DNA of 64,000 nucleotides from Methylobacterium sp. J-090. Its GTDB lineage: Bacteria; Pseudomonadota; Alphaproteobacteria; Rhizobiales; Beijerinckiaceae. The notes under the pieces are model-generated. The model ran no database searches. It was not told the DNA's origin and was given only the letters and a program-made list of their open reading frames with translations. This document shows positions 63,845-64,000 of the stretch, one piece after another (the first letter of the stretch is position 1; the number at the start of each line of letters is the position of its first letter). The stretch is taken from assembly GCF_022829345.1 (NCBI RefSeq), contig NZ_JAKSXV010000017.1, forward strand, positions 1 to 64,000. The letters run 5' to 3'. The position numbers were made by a program, and so were the translations under genes.

Positions 63845-63862
63845 CGGGGTCGCCCGGCCGGA

Positions 63863-64000
63863 TCAGCGGACGATGCGCAGCTTGCCGATGCTTTTCGCGA
63901 TGTCGTCGAAGGCCGCGATGAGGGCGGTGGACGAGTTGGCGACGTAGGCCTGGGCCGGCACCGTGGCGCAGTCCCGCAGGAGATCGATGCCCGCCTGGTC
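63863..64000 (-). CDS. TadG-like pilus protein, C-terminal end (cut by window edge)
   Basis: The minus-strand frame enters from the right edge and stops at TGA (63865-63863). The last 45 residues include LLRDCATVPAQAYVANS and end AFDDIAKSIGKLRIVR. From memory this is the usual end of Tad/Flp proteins with a von Willebrand-type domain (TadG). It converges on the TadE-like gene. The remainder lies outside the window. Confidence 0.7.
   Translation of the reverse strand, partial: DQAGIDLLRDCATVPAQAYVANSSTALIAAFDDIAKSIGKLRIVR

Overview
The window is GC-rich throughout, with G/C in almost every third codon position. It reads as the chromosome of an alphaproteobacterium of the Hyphomicrobiales, most like Methylobacterium or Methylorubrum. 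The support is GcrA, PleD-DivK, an EipB-type envelope protein, a NepR-like protein, an FtsZ with a long Pro/Ala linker, a rhizobial-type Pho box and the palindromic intergenic repeat at 62261-62364. The assignment to genus is inference. I see no transposase, prophage or CRISPR array.

Layout. 1-2 kb: a gene fragment, a 5'-truncated DUF3313 remnant and a two-gene unit (GntA-like N-hydroxylase plus DUF1989). 2-7 kb, minus strand: OprB porin, Tat-exported Gfo/Idh/MocA oxidoreductase, PilZ protein, PAP2 phosphatase, LigT-like protein. 7-12.3 kb, plus strand: AlgX/AlgJ-like protein, CnoX, Lon-N protein, Trm112, periplasmic asparaginase and small secreted proteins. 12.3-20 kb: STAS protein, priA, a lipase-like hydrolase coupled to an Fe3+ ABC transporter, then tRNA-Val(CAC). 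20-24.3 kb: gph, rpiA, DUF2059 protein, O-antigen-ligase-like protein. 24.3-29.7 kb: pleD-divK, DUF3572-dinB, eipB, gcrA. 29.7-35.7 kb: the phosphate regulon pstSCAB-phoU-phoB behind a three-repeat Pho box. 36-51.2 kb: NepR-like gene, recN, bamD, lpxC, then ftsZ-ftsA-ftsQ-ddl-murB-murC-murG-ftsW, with a toxin-antitoxin pair between murB and murC on the other strand. 51.3-53 kb: half-size FUSC protein and UV damage endonuclease. 53.2-57.9 kb: a TonB receptor / PepSY membrane protein cluster with two small DUF2946-type proteins. 58-62.2 kb: paoABC-type molybdenum aldehyde oxidoreductase. 62.5-64 kb: two TadE-type pseudopilins and the end of a convergent TadG-like gene.

How it fits together. Cell-cycle control (PleD, DivK, GcrA) sits in the same window as the division and peptidoglycan genes it usually governs. 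GANTC sites lie upstream of ftsZ and gcrA, and a rare-codon AT-rich patch lies in ddl upstream of ftsQ. Phosphate uptake and its regulator form one block; no phoR is present. Two metal-uptake systems (fbpABC-type and TonB/PepSY) suggest strong demand for iron or another metal.

The least explained structure is a set of short tandem repeats at gene borders. Four unrelated loci (2121, 28804, 30480 and 34423) share a 15-base period. Three others (20933, 21487 and 26146) have periods of 14, 26 and 19. In two cases the repeat copies the 3' end of a gene including its stop codon. The other points worth a second look are the GntA-DUF1989 pair, the toxin-antitoxin pair inside the division cluster, the NepR-like orphan, and the porin whose signal peptide has no normal start codon.
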